DNA of 64,000 nt, taken from positions 1-64,000 of the forward strand of contig NZ_JACOEA010000007.1 in the NCBI RefSeq assembly GCF_014281125.1, written 5' to 3'. Below, piece after piece: positions 32,503 to 40,977 of this stretch. The DNA is from Lawsonibacter celer. Its GTDB lineage: Bacteria > Bacillota > Clostridia > Oscillospirales > Oscillospiraceae. Each line of letters opens with the position of its first letter. Position 1 is the first letter of the stretch. A program made the position numbers and the translations under genes. The notes under the pieces were generated by a model. That model was not told where the DNA came from. It worked only from the letters and a program-made list of their open reading frames with translations, and made no database searches.

Positions 32503-33789
32503 TTATTTGCTCTTTACAATCACCGACACGCCGTCGGGAATCACAGTGATGGGGCTGTCCGTCCGGCCCAGCAGCCGGTCCGCCAAGGCGATAGCCGACG
32601 GCAAGTCGGCCGCCCAGTGCATCTGCATCTCCTCCACCATCTCCCTAGGGGCCTGGGTGACCAGGATGACCTGGTGTTTGCGCAGCACCCGGCAGAGGAT
32701 CTGGGCCTCCCACTGGTCGGGGATGGTCTGGTCGCTGGGGGTGGCCAGAAAGCGGGCCATGATCTTCTCCTTGTCCTTCTCGCCTGCGAAGGTATCGTAC
32801 AGGGACTGGCCGCCGTGGCCGTCGCTGCAGGCGGAGACCATGATGATCACGCCGCCGGGGGCGCAGGTGGCCTCGGCCGCCGTCATGCCCTTCACGGACT
32901 GATAGATGTTCTGGTCCAGGGGGTAGCCGCCGTTGGTGGTGACCACGATGGGCGCGGGGACCGCGTCCACGCCGGAGAGCTGTTCCACAAAGGCGCAGCC
33001 CTCTCTGTGGGCCTGGTCATAGTGGCCGGCAAAGGCGGCGATGACCTTCTTGTCTGCGTCGATGACCACGTTGCAGATGAAGGCCAGCCTGGCCTGTCCG
33101 GCGGCGTAGACCATATCCCTGTGGATGGGGTTGCCGTCCAGAATCCCGGTGCGGGAGAAAGGGCTGTCAATAAAGGCCGAGCAGTGGTTGGCCAGCACGG
33201 TGACCCGGCTGGCCACGCCGGGGAGCACGCTCTTGCGCCCGCCGGAGAAGCCGGCGAAGAAGTGGGGCTCAATAAAGCCCTCCCCCACCAGCAGGTCGGC
33301 CTGGGCGGCGAGGCGGTTGATGAGCAGCTCACCCCCCGAGGGCAGGGTGCCCAGATGGACCATGTCCTCGGCCTTGCCGCTCTCATGGACCACAAAGCGC
33401 AGGCCGGCGTGCCGATAGAGCTCCTCGCCGTATTTGTCCAGCAGCTCGGCCTCAGTGGTGGGCCGATGGAAACCGGTGGCCACCAGGACGGTAATCTCCG
33501 CCTGAGGGCTGCCCGCCCGGATTTCTCTGACCAGTTCAGGCAGGATGACCTTGCTGGGCACGGGCCGGGTGTGGTCGCTGCTGATGATGACCACATTGTG
33601 CTTGCCCCGGGCCAGTTCCTTCAGGCGGGGGGAGCCGATGGGCTGCTCCAGCGCCCGCCGGACCAGCTCCGCCTCCCCGGCGGCGGGATGGTAGCTGTGG
33701 GCCTTGGACTGGAGCACGCCGGCCAGCCGCTCGTCCGGAATCTCCGCCAGGACTTTGCCCCTTCCGTAGGGCAGCGTTATGGTTGCCAT
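32503..33789 (-). CDS. larA: Nickel-pincer lactate racemase LarA family
   Basis: A 428-residue LarA/DUF2088 protein. Known LarA functional residues are represented: SSDHTRPVP, ATGFHRPTTEAE (catalytic His), EPHFFAGFSGGRKSVLPG (His and the cofactor-linked Lys) and ANHCSAF (His). LarA interconverts L- and D-lactate with the nickel pincer nucleotide cofactor, but the cofactor genes larB, larC and larE are not in this window. Lying between the lactate permease and the FAD dehydrogenase, it would supply the D isomer to the dehydrogenase. Related family members act on other 2-hydroxy acids, so specificity is probable, not proven. Confidence 0.9.
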   Translation of the reverse strand: MATITLPYGRGKVLAEIPDERLAGVLQSKAHSYHPAAGEAELVRRALEQPIGSPRLKELARGKHNVVIISSDHTRPVPSKVILPELVREIRAGSPQAEITVLVATGFHRPTTEAELLDKYGEELYRHAGLRFVVHESGKAEDMVHLGTLPSGGELLINRLAAQADLLVGEGFIEPHFFAGFSGGRKSVLPGVASRVTVLANHCSAFIDSPFSRTGILDGNPIHRDMVYAAGQARLAFICNVVIDADKKVIAAFAGHYDQAHREGCAFVEQLSGVDAVPAPIVVTTNGGYPLDQNIYQSVKGMTAAEATCAPGGVIIMVSACSDGHGGQSLYDTFAGEKDKEKIMARFLATPSDQTIPDQWEAQILCRVLRKHQVILVTQAPREMVEEMQMHWAADLPSAIALADRLLGRTDSPITVIPDGVSVIVKSK

Positions 33790-33802
33790 AGGTAATTCCT
33801 CC

Positions 33803-35389
33803 TTACATTAAGCGCATCAGGGGGTGGCCCAGCAGGGCGATCAGGCCGAACACCACCACAAAGAGGACGTAGTAGCCGATGGCGGAGCGGAGGATCTTGC
33901 TCTCCTGCCCCACGGTGTCGGTGGCGGCGGTGGCAATGGAGATGCTCTGGGGAGAAATAATCTTGCCGGCCGTGGCGCCGATGGTGTTGGCCGCCACCAG
34001 CCACATGCTGTCCATGTTCAGCGCCACGGCGGTCTCGGCCTGCAGACCGCTGAAGAGCACCGAGGCGGAGGTGGCGCTGCCGGTGACAAAGGTCCCGATG
34101 GAGCCAATAAGGGGAGCCACCACCGGGTAGAAGGTCCCGGTCACCGCCACCAGGAAGGCCGCGATGTCCCCGGTCATGCCGCAGTAGCCCATAATCTTGG
34201 CGGCAGCCAGGATAGAGACCAGAGTGATGATGGTCTTATACATCTGCTTGAGGGTGGCCAGGAACACCTGTCCCATGACTCGCCCTCCCGCCTTCTGCAG
34301 ACACCCGCCGATGATGGCCGCAATGAAGATGAGTACACCCGGCGTATTGATCCACGAGATGGTATAGGGGCTGGCCCCTTCACCGGAGTAGATGGGAATC
34401 GAAGTCTTGATTGCTGCCAGGGCGTCATGGATGGGGGGTACCAGGTTAGAGGTGAGCAGCAGGAACACAAAGATCAGGATAAAGGGCGACCAGGCCAACA
34501 CCATGGTTTTTCCAGTGAGCCGCTCCCCCTTCTTCTCCGTGCCGGGGAGGGCATAGGCCGGGTCGTTCTTACGCAGGAACACCTTGGACAGCAGGACCGT
34601 GACCACCATGCACACCACGGAGCCGGTGACCACGGGCAGCTCTGCGCCCACGAACTTGGCGGTGATGAACTCCGGGATCACGAAGGCCAGGCCGGAGCCC
34701 AGGGCCACGGGCCACACCCCTTTGAGGCCCTTCAAGCCTCCGCCGGTCATCATGACCATAATCAGAGGGGTGACCACTACCATCAGCGCCAGCTGCAGGA
34801 CGACCACCACAGCGGTGGGACCCGCATCCAGCCCTGCCACAGAGGCGGCGGTGATGGTGGGGATGCCGATGGATCCGAAGGCGGTGGGGGTGGCGTTGGC
34901 CACCAGGCACACCAAGGCGGAGAAGATGGGGTCGAAGCCCAGGCCGCAGAGAATGCCGGCGGGAATGGCCACTGCGGTGCCAAAGCCCGCCATGCCCTCC
35001 ATAAAGCCGCCGAACCCCCAGGCAATGATCAGCACCAACACCCGCTTGTCGCTGGTTACTGCGGTAAGCATACTCTTAATAGTCTCCATGGCACCGGTGC
35101 GCACGGTCAGGTTGTAGGTAAAAACGGCGGCCACGATGACCAGGGAGATGGGCCACAGGCCCATAACCGCGCCCTCCAGGCCGCCGGTCAGCACCTCCAT
35201 TCCCGGACTCTTCCAGTAAAAGAGCGCCAGCACCACGGTGATGACCAGCGCAATGGGGCAAACCTTGTAGGCGGGCAGCTTGAGCACGCTCAACGCCACC
35301 GCCAGCCAGATAATCGGCAGCAGTGCCAGGACAAATCGCAGGAACACAACTACGCACTTCCTTTTTTGCGCCTCGATTGGTTCTACCAT
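33803..35389 (-). CDS. lctP: L-lactate permease LctP family
   Basis: A 528-residue polytopic transporter with about twelve hydrophobic segments and family blocks IAWGFGGFMEGMAGFGTAVA and ATPTAFGSIGIPTITAA. It imports lactate (and often glycolate) by proton symport. It is the first gene of the lactate operon and has its own sigma-A promoter 50 bases upstream. The ribosome site before the ATG at 35389 is weak. Confidence 0.95.
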   Translation of the reverse strand: MVEPIEAQKRKCVVVFLRFVLALLPIIWLAVALSVLKLPAYKVCPIALVITVVLALFYWKSPGMEVLTGGLEGAVMGLWPISLVIVAAVFTYNLTVRTGAMETIKSMLTAVTSDKRVLVLIIAWGFGGFMEGMAGFGTAVAIPAGILCGLGFDPIFSALVCLVANATPTAFGSIGIPTITAASVAGLDAGPTAVVVVLQLALMVVVTPLIMVMMTGGGLKGLKGVWPVALGSGLAFVIPEFITAKFVGAELPVVTGSVVCMVVTVLLSKVFLRKNDPAYALPGTEKKGERLTGKTMVLAWSPFILIFVFLLLTSNLVPPIHDALAAIKTSIPIYSGEGASPYTISWINTPGVLIFIAAIIGGCLQKAGGRVMGQVFLATLKQMYKTIITLVSILAAAKIMGYCGMTGDIAAFLVAVTGTFYPVVAPLIGSIGTFVTGSATSASVLFSGLQAETAVALNMDSMWLVAANTIGATAGKIISPQSISIATAATDTVGQESKILRSAIGYYVLFVVVFGLIALLGHPLMRLM

Positions 35390-35440
35390 ATCAGGCTAAG
35401 TTTTGCACCGTTTTTCTTTCCAATACTTGAATTCGCTTTC

Positions 35441-35469
35441 ATATTATGCGTGTTCTTTGCAGAAGTCAA
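35441..35469 (-). promoter_or_regulatory. lctP promoter
   Basis: Minus-strand TTGACT (35469-35464), 17-base spacer, TAATAT (35446-35441), with the start codon about 50 bases further on. Two GntR operator-like sites lie 70-130 bases upstream of it. Confidence 0.85.
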
Positions 35470-35538
35470 GGTGTGTTTTCCCTCTTTTCGTTACTTTTGT
35501 CAGGATGCATAAACTGCAGTAATCCTTTTTGTGCATAT

Positions 35539-35572
35539 TTGGTCCTACCATTTTTAATTAATTGGTACCACC
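35539..35572. promoter_or_regulatory. Two LldR/FadR-type operators in the lactate divergent region
   Basis: TTGGTCCTACCA (35539-35550) and TTGGTACCACC (35562-35572) both fit the TTGGTnnnACC core bound by FadR-subfamily GntR regulators such as LldR. They are 23 bases apart, about two helical turns. They sit immediately upstream of the regulator's promoter and distal to the lctP promoter. Confidence 0.75.
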
Positions 35573-35573
35573 T

Positions 35574-35602
35574 TTGCATCCAATCAAATTTTATGCTATA
35601 AT
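35574..35602 (+). promoter_or_regulatory. Promoter of the GntR regulator gene
   Basis: TTGCAT (35574-35579), 17 bases, TATAAT (35597-35602), 36 bases before the GTG start. The operator pair abuts the -35, so autoregulation is likely. Confidence 0.8.
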
Positions 35603-35638
35603 GCCTTTGTCAATTTTCCTGGAAGGGCGGCGACTCCT

Positions 35639-36325
35639 GTGGCAGAACAGCCAAAATCCTATGAAAAAGTCCTTACCTATCTGGAGGAGTCCCTGCGCAG
35701 CGGCAAGTTGGCACTGGGACAGTCCCTCCCCCCGGAACGAGAGCTGGCCGAGCTGCTCGGCATCAGCCGCAACTCTGTGCGCGAGGCCATCCGATTGCTG
35801 GAGCACATGGGCTTTGTGGTGAGCAGCCAGGGGGCCGGAAATTTTATCAGCTGCAATATCCAGCGCAATCTGCAGGACTCCTTTGATCTGCTGATGCTTC
35901 TGCAGCGGATTGACTACCATCAGCTGGCCGAACTGCGCGCCGGCCTGGAACTTCAGGCCGCTCTGCTTGCGGCAGACCGCATTACCGACGCCCAGGCCGC
36001 AGAATTGGCCGCCCTCGTCCGGGAAATGGCCTCCTGCTCGGCAGAACGGGCGGCCCACCTGGACAAACAGCTGCATGATACCATTGCCGCAATCTCCGGC
36101 AATGAGTTGATTATTCAGATTCACAGAGCCCTCTCCTCCACCATTGACCGGTTTATTACCGACATGCGCCGGCGGATTCTGCTGAATTTTCAGACGGGCA
36201 GTCAGCTGCAGTACGCCCATGAGCAGATTGCGGACGCCCTTGCCCGCCGGGATAAAACGCAGCTCACGCTGGCCATCAACCATCACTTCAATGTGGTCAA
36301 CGCAAATATGGAGCCTCACCTTTAA
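35639..36325 (+). CDS. GntR-family (FadR/LldR-like) transcriptional regulator of lactate genes
   Basis: A 228-residue protein with an N-terminal winged HTH (LPPERELAELLGISRNSVRE, about residues 31-50) and a C-terminal all-helical FCD effector domain (about 80-220) containing metal- or ligand-binding His in HLDKQLHDTIA and INHHFNVV. It starts with GTG after GGAAGGGCGGCG. It is divergent from lctP and its binding sites lie in the spacer, so it is probably a lactate-responsive regulator of the larA/dehydrogenase/ETF operon. Ligand assignment is inference. Confidence 0.9.
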   Translation: MAEQPKSYEKVLTYLEESLRSGKLALGQSLPPERELAELLGISRNSVREAIRLLEHMGFVVSSQGAGNFISCNIQRNLQDSFDLLMLLQRIDYHQLAELRAGLELQAALLAADRITDAQAAELAALVREMASCSAERAAHLDKQLHDTIAAISGNELIIQIHRALSSTIDRFITDMRRRILLNFQTGSQLQYAHEQIADALARRDKTQLTLAINHHFNVVNANMEPHL

Positions 36326-36327
36326 TC

Positions 36328-36366
36328 AAAACCGCCCACCGCAGTCCATCTGCGGCGGGCGGTTTT
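36328..36366 (+). terminator. Terminator after the GntR gene
   Basis: Arms AAAACCGCCCACCGCAG and CTGCGGCGGGCGGTTTT with a short loop, then CTTTT. Confidence 0.9.
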
Positions 36367-36431
36367 CTTTTGTCCTGTAGCTTCTGTCCGGCTGGGACTG
36401 GGCATAGAATGTCACCAAAGGAGGGTCCGAT

Positions 36432-37214
36432 ATGCGAAAAATTTTTATGTTAAGACGAAAACATTTGGCTGTTCTGGCCTGTGTCCTGGCGGCTGCCGCT
36501 ATTTTTTACGCAGTCAGCTATCCGGCCGCGGTCGGCGCTTACGCGGCCAAGCGTCAGCTGCCCATTTACTGTGTCCAGCGGGATCAGAAGGTCCTCTCCA
36601 TCTCCTTTGACGCCGCCTGGGGCAATGAGGACACCCAGCAGCTCATCGACATTTTGGCCAAATACAATGTGAAAGCCACCTTTTTTGTCGTGGGCGAGTG
36701 GGTCGACAAGTATCCGGAGTCCGTCAAAGCCCTGCACGATGCGGGGCATGAGGTGATGAACCACTCCAACGACCACGCCCATATGACACAGCTCTCCCAG
36801 GATCAAATTATCGCCGACGTCAACGCCTGCAACGACAAGATTGAGGCGGTCACCGGAGTGCGTCCCACCCTGATCCGTCCCCCCTATGGAGAATACGACG
36901 ACAAGGTAATCACCGCCATCCGCTCTATGGGTATGGAGCCCATTCAATGGGATGTGGACAGTTTGGACTGGAAGGATCTGTCGGCCGGTGAGATTACCAA
37001 GCGGGTCGTCAGCAAGGTGCAGCCCGGCTCGATTGTGCTCTTCCACAATGCCGCGCTCCACACCCCTGAGGCCTTGCCCGGTATTATTGAAGCTCTGCTG
37101 CAGGAGGGCTATTCCTTTGTCCCCATCTCCCAGATCCTTCTCCCCGGCGCGTATAACACGGACTATACCATTGACCACACCGGCCGCCAGTGCCCGGCCT
37201 CCGGCTCCACATAA
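36432..37214 (+). CDS. pdaB: PdaB-like polysaccharide deacetylase (CE4), sporulation associated
   Basis: A 260-residue protein with an N-terminal membrane anchor or signal segment (LAVLACVLAAAAIFYAVSY) and a NodB-type deacetylase domain (about residues 55-240). Motif 1 is ISFDAAWG, motif 2 NHSNDHAH, motif 3 RPPYGEYD, motif 4 near WDVDSLDWKD and motif 5 IVLFHNA. All metal-binding positions appear present. Architecture and length match PdaB of spore formers, needed for late sporulation, probably acting on cortex peptidoglycan outside the membrane. AAGGAGGG precedes the ATG. Confidence 0.85.
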   Translation: MRKIFMLRRKHLAVLACVLAAAAIFYAVSYPAAVGAYAAKRQLPIYCVQRDQKVLSISFDAAWGNEDTQQLIDILAKYNVKATFFVVGEWVDKYPESVKALHDAGHEVMNHSNDHAHMTQLSQDQIIADVNACNDKIEAVTGVRPTLIRPPYGEYDDKVITAIRSMGMEPIQWDVDSLDWKDLSAGEITKRVVSKVQPGSIVLFHNAALHTPEALPGIIEALLQEGYSFVPISQILLPGAYNTDYTIDHTGRQCPASGST

Positions 37215-37241
37215 TCCCTTTTATGGGCTTATCATCTCCAT

Positions 37242-37306
37242 AAAAACACCCCTGGGTGGAAAAGCCAGCTTCTCGTGCTGTTTTTTCCGCCCAGGGGCAG
37301 TGTTTT
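37242..37306. terminator. Bidirectional terminator
   Basis: A long imperfect stem built on CCCCTGGGTGGAAAA and TTTTCCGCCCAGGGG, flanked by A- and T-runs, separates pdaB from the convergent CoA-transferase gene and closes the sigma-54 operon. Confidence 0.8.
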
Positions 37307-37316
37307 TCGCGGTCTT

Positions 37317-38792
37317 TCAGCCGCCCGGCATAGTCCCGCTGCGCAGGAATTGTTCCTGCCAGGCAAATGCGCCGTCCAGACTCAGCGGGTGGTGGCCGCC
37401 GCCCGCCAGGGCCCGCTCCAGGGACTGCTCCAGCCCCGCCCGATAATCCGGGTGGGCGCAGTTTTGAAGGATCAGGCGGGCGCACTCCACATCGTCGAGG
37501 CCACGCAGGTCGGCCACGCCGTACTCACTGATCACCACGTCCACGTCGTGGTGAATCACATCCACATGGGGCGTATGGGGTACAAAGCAGGAGATTCGGC
37601 CCTCTTTGCGGGTCGATGGCATCAGCATAACCGACAGGCCTGCGTTTGCCGCAAAGGCGGCGCCCCCGCCGATGCCGTTGACCAGTCGGGTCCCTCCGAT
37701 ATGGCTGGAATTGACATTGCCGAACAGATCCATCTCAATGCCGGTATTCAGCGCCAGCACACCCAAGCCGCCCACCGCGGCTGAGCCGTTACACACCTCC
37801 ATGCTGCGCAGCACCAGACGCTCCCTCAGTCCGGGACCAAAGCCCCGGAGCAGTTCCAGCGTCTCCGGGTCCGTGGGAACAGAGCCCCCGGATAGCACCT
37901 CTGCCTTTCCCTCGGCCAGCAGCCCCACCATTTCCGCCTGGAGCGCGCCGCAGAAAAACGTCAGATCTCGGTACCGGCTGCCCCGGAACCCGGCCAGGAT
38001 GGCCTTGGACAGGCTTCCAATTCCCGTTTGAATCGGAGGCAGCCTCTGCCCGGGGAAGGTGCGCTCCAAAAAGCCCATCAGCTGTTCGCAGACGGCCCGC
38101 TCCGTCTCGTCGGGTTCCGCAGGCGCGGTGGGCGCGTCCGTCTGGTGGGAGAAAACCACCGCCTCCACCTTGTTCAGGTCAACCTGTATCCAGGGTCTCC
38201 CCACCCGCTCACCGGCAGACCGGAGCACAGCGCCTGTGTGGCAGGGCGATTCATATACGTCGTGGACGCCGCAGAGCAGCTCCGGCTGGGCGGTGTTGAG
38301 CTCCACAATGATGCGTCCGGCCTTTTGGCACATAAGCTGGGTCATCCCCACGGAGGTGGTGGGAATCATGCGGCCGTCCTCGTCCAGGCCCATGGCCTCC
38401 ACCACCGCCACATCGGGCACGCCGAAGCTCCCGGCGGCAAAGACCCGTGGCATTTTCCCCATTGCCGCCTCCACATAGCGGATCTGCCGGAGATTGGCCA
38501 GCCTCCGCACCGCCCCGGACACGGTAAACGGCGCCCGGCGGTCAAGTATTCCAGCCTCCGCCAAGGCATTCTCCACCTCGCCGGACAGCTGTGCCGCGGT
38601 AATCAAGTCGATTTTATGTATCTCCCCCGCCCTGCCCCGGGCGGCCAGGGCCAGCAGCGTGGCCTTGGGATCGCCGGCGGCGGTGTAGCCGCTGGCCGCG
38701 ACTACGCCATGCTCCGGAATCAGGCCGGCCGCCTGCTCCGGAGTACACACCTTGCCCGCAAGGCATGCCGGCGCCTTAAACAGCGTCTCCAT
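37317..38792 (-). CDS. Acetyl-CoA hydrolase/CoA-transferase family protein
   Basis: A 491-residue family I-type CoA transferase (Cat1/acetate or propionate CoA-transferase group). The active-site glutamate is in VVISEYGVADLRGLD (about residue 430), and the CoA-binding glycine-rich loop is SHIGGTRLVNGIGGGAAF. It would move CoA between short-chain acids, for example activating the pathway acid with acetyl-CoA or releasing acetate. Its ATG at 38792 lies inside the 3' end of the HMG-CoA-lyase-like gene (17-base overlap). Last gene of the sigma-54 operon. Confidence 0.9.
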   Translation of the reverse strand: METLFKAPACLAGKVCTPEQAAGLIPEHGVVAASGYTAAGDPKATLLALAARGRAGEIHKIDLITAAQLSGEVENALAEAGILDRRAPFTVSGAVRRLANLRQIRYVEAAMGKMPRVFAAGSFGVPDVAVVEAMGLDEDGRMIPTTSVGMTQLMCQKAGRIIVELNTAQPELLCGVHDVYESPCHTGAVLRSAGERVGRPWIQVDLNKVEAVVFSHQTDAPTAPAEPDETERAVCEQLMGFLERTFPGQRLPPIQTGIGSLSKAILAGFRGSRYRDLTFFCGALQAEMVGLLAEGKAEVLSGGSVPTDPETLELLRGFGPGLRERLVLRSMEVCNGSAAVGGLGVLALNTGIEMDLFGNVNSSHIGGTRLVNGIGGGAAFAANAGLSVMLMPSTRKEGRISCFVPHTPHVDVIHHDVDVVISEYGVADLRGLDDVECARLILQNCAHPDYRAGLEQSLERALAGGGHHPLSLDGAFAWQEQFLRSGTMPGG

Positions 38793-39780
38793 AGGACCCT
38801 TCATTTCCGGTGCCGGTGCCCGCTGCCGCCACGGCAAACGAGTCCAGCTTCCGCCCCAGCAGCTGCTCCATATAGCCGCCCAGGCAGATCAGCCCGGCGG
38901 TGTCGATCCCGGTATCATACCCCATGCGGCCCAGCATGGCAGCAAAATCCTCTGTGGACACAAGGCCGGTTCGGCCCTGCGTGAAATAGTACGCGCCTGT
39001 ACCCTTGACCGCCACGCCGTCCAGCCGGTTGGCGGGCTGGCCGCCGATGCCGCCCAGGGTACACTCAAACTGTCGGATACCCTGTTCCATCGCCGCGCAG
39101 TAGCAGGCCATCCCCATTCCGTTGATGTCGTGGATGTGGAACACATGGCGGGCGGGATCCGGCCAGCGGCGCATAATCTCCGCGCAGTATTCCGTCACGC
39201 GGTCCGGCGACGCGGCACCGTCCGGGTCCGAGTGCTCAATCTCATCAAAGCCCATGTCCAGCAACCGGTCCACAAATTCATAGGCCTTCTCCAGGGGCAT
39301 CTCTCCCTCTATGGGGCAGCCGAAGATCGTCCCCACGTTGGCGCACACCCGTTTGACTCCGCCTTCATGGAGCATTTTTACCAGCTCGCCGGCCTCCTGG
39401 AACAGCTCCTCATGGGTGCGGTTCATGTTTTTGACGGCATAGGACACGCTGGTGGCCAGCTGTCCGGTGAGAACCCGGTCAATGGGCGCCCCCTTTCCCT
39501 TCAGGTCCACAACCCGCTCCACCGCCCTGCGGTTGAGCGCCAGGAATGTGTACTCCACCCCCTCGTGCCTGGGAAGCATCATGGCAAAGCGGTGAATCTC
39601 CCGGAATTGAGGCAAATACTCGGGATGGGCAAAAGAGCCCACCTCAATCTTCGTAATCCCGGCGTCAATCAGCCGGGAGGCAATCTCCAAGCGGGAGCCG
39701 AGCGGCAGATAGTGCTCCTCATGCTGCAGGCCGTCCCGCAGCGTCGTATCAATAATCGAAACCTTTGCTTTCCGTTGCAT
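38776..39780 (-). CDS. HMG-CoA-lyase-like (DRE-TIM) enzyme
   Basis: A 334-residue protein of the HMGL/DRE-TIM metallolyase family. It has the metal motif IIDTTLRDGLQHEEHY near residue 10, IEHSDPDGAASPDRV in mid-sequence and HVFHIHDINGMGMACYCAAM with GGIGGQPANR near the C-terminal third. HMG-CoA lyase splits HMG-CoA to acetoacetate and acetyl-CoA; here GGIGGQPAN replaces GGLGGCP, so the cysteine loop of true HMG-CoA lyase is altered. The substrate may be a different 3-hydroxyacyl-CoA. Start codon follows thiolase by 12 bases. Confidence 0.85.
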   Translation of the reverse strand: MQRKAKVSIIDTTLRDGLQHEEHYLPLGSRLEIASRLIDAGITKIEVGSFAHPEYLPQFREIHRFAMMLPRHEGVEYTFLALNRRAVERVVDLKGKGAPIDRVLTGQLATSVSYAVKNMNRTHEELFQEAGELVKMLHEGGVKRVCANVGTIFGCPIEGEMPLEKAYEFVDRLLDMGFDEIEHSDPDGAASPDRVTEYCAEIMRRWPDPARHVFHIHDINGMGMACYCAAMEQGIRQFECTLGGIGGQPANRLDGVAVKGTGAYYFTQGRTGLVSTEDFAAMLGRMGYDTGIDTAGLICLGGYMEQLLGRKLDSFAVAAAGTGTGNEGSYGDAV

Positions 39781-39792
39781 ATGCGGCTCCTT

Positions 39793-40977
39793 TTACGCGC
39801 GCTCCACGATCAGGGACACGCCCTGCCCGCCGCCGCAGCAGAAGGTTACCAGGCCGCGCCCAGCGCCGCGGCGCTTGAGTTCGTAGACCATCTTGGTCAC
39901 CAGAATACCGCCGGTCGCCGCCAGTGGGTGCCCCAGCGCAATGGCGCCGCCGTTGGGGTTGAGCCTATTCCGGTCCATATTCAGCTCTCGGATACAGGCC
40001 AGGGACTGGGGCGCAAACGCCTCGTTCATCTCAATGACGTCAATGTCGTCCATGCTCAGGCCGGTCTTGGCCAGCAGCTTCACAGTGGCTGCCACAGGAC
40101 CGATCCCCATAATCTTGGGGTCCACGCCGGCCGAGGCGAAGCCCCCGATATAGCCCAATATCTCACAGCCCAGGGCCTCTGCCTTGGACTCCTCCATCAG
40201 GATTACAGCGCTGGCGCCATCGCTGTTGGGAGAGCTGTTGCCCGCAGTGGCCACGCCGTCCGGCTTGAAGGCGGGCTTGAGCCTGGCCAGGCTCTCCAGC
40301 GTGCAGTCCCGGCGGAACACCTCGTCCGTGTCCACAGTGACGCTGGTGCCCTTCTTGGCGTTCGTGACGGTCACGGGCACGATCTGCTCCTTAAAGTAGC
40401 CGTTGTCCCAGGCGTGCACCGCCTTGCGGTGGCTCTCCACGGCAAAGGCGTCGCAGTCCTCCCGGCTCAGGTGGTAAAGCTCCGCCAGATTCTCCGCGGT
40501 CATACCCATATGGGGGTTTCCAATCTCCTCGGGGGCCAGTTGGGATTTGCCCCGGAAGACAGGGCCCGCCATGTCGTGCAGCCTCTTCTGCTGCAGCATC
40601 ACGTAGGGACGGTTGGAGTCGGATTCCACCCCGCCGGCCAGGATACAGTCCGCGTCGCCGGCGCGGATCAGGGCGTCCGCCCAGGAGATGGCGGTCAGGG
40701 AGGTGCCGCAGCGGCGGTCAATGGTCACGCCGGGCACCTCAATGGGCAGACCGCCTGCCAGGGCCACATAGCGGGCCATATTGGAGATGTCGTGGGCATA
40801 CAGATTGCCGTAAATCACCTCGTCCACCACTCTGCCCTCAATCCCAGCGCGCTTAACGGCCTCTCTCACCACCAGCGCGCCGAGCTCGTGGGCCGGGATA
40901 TCAGACAGCGCGCCGCGGATCCGGCCCACCGGAGTACGTACCGCGGCGACAATTGCAGTTCTTCTCATCCGTCTCAT
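39793..40977 (-). CDS. Thiolase (acetyl-CoA C-acyltransferase)
   Basis: A 394-residue thiolase. The nucleophilic cysteine is in TIDRRCGTSLTAIS (about residue 90). The second active site has ALGHPLAATG (His) and TFCCGGGQGVSLIVE (Cys). It either cleaves 3-ketoacyl-CoA or condenses two acetyl-CoA; in an operon with a keto-acid cleaving enzyme, degradation is more likely. The start overlaps the cyclase stop by 4 bases (ATGA). Confidence 0.92.
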   Translation of the reverse strand: MRRMRRTAIVAAVRTPVGRIRGALSDIPAHELGALVVREAVKRAGIEGRVVDEVIYGNLYAHDISNMARYVALAGGLPIEVPGVTIDRRCGTSLTAISWADALIRAGDADCILAGGVESDSNRPYVMLQQKRLHDMAGPVFRGKSQLAPEEIGNPHMGMTAENLAELYHLSREDCDAFAVESHRKAVHAWDNGYFKEQIVPVTVTNAKKGTSVTVDTDEVFRRDCTLESLARLKPAFKPDGVATAGNSSPNSDGASAVILMEESKAEALGCEILGYIGGFASAGVDPKIMGIGPVAATVKLLAKTGLSMDDIDVIEMNEAFAPQSLACIRELNMDRNRLNPNGGAIALGHPLAATGGILVTKMVYELKRRGAGRGLVTFCCGGGQGVSLIVERA

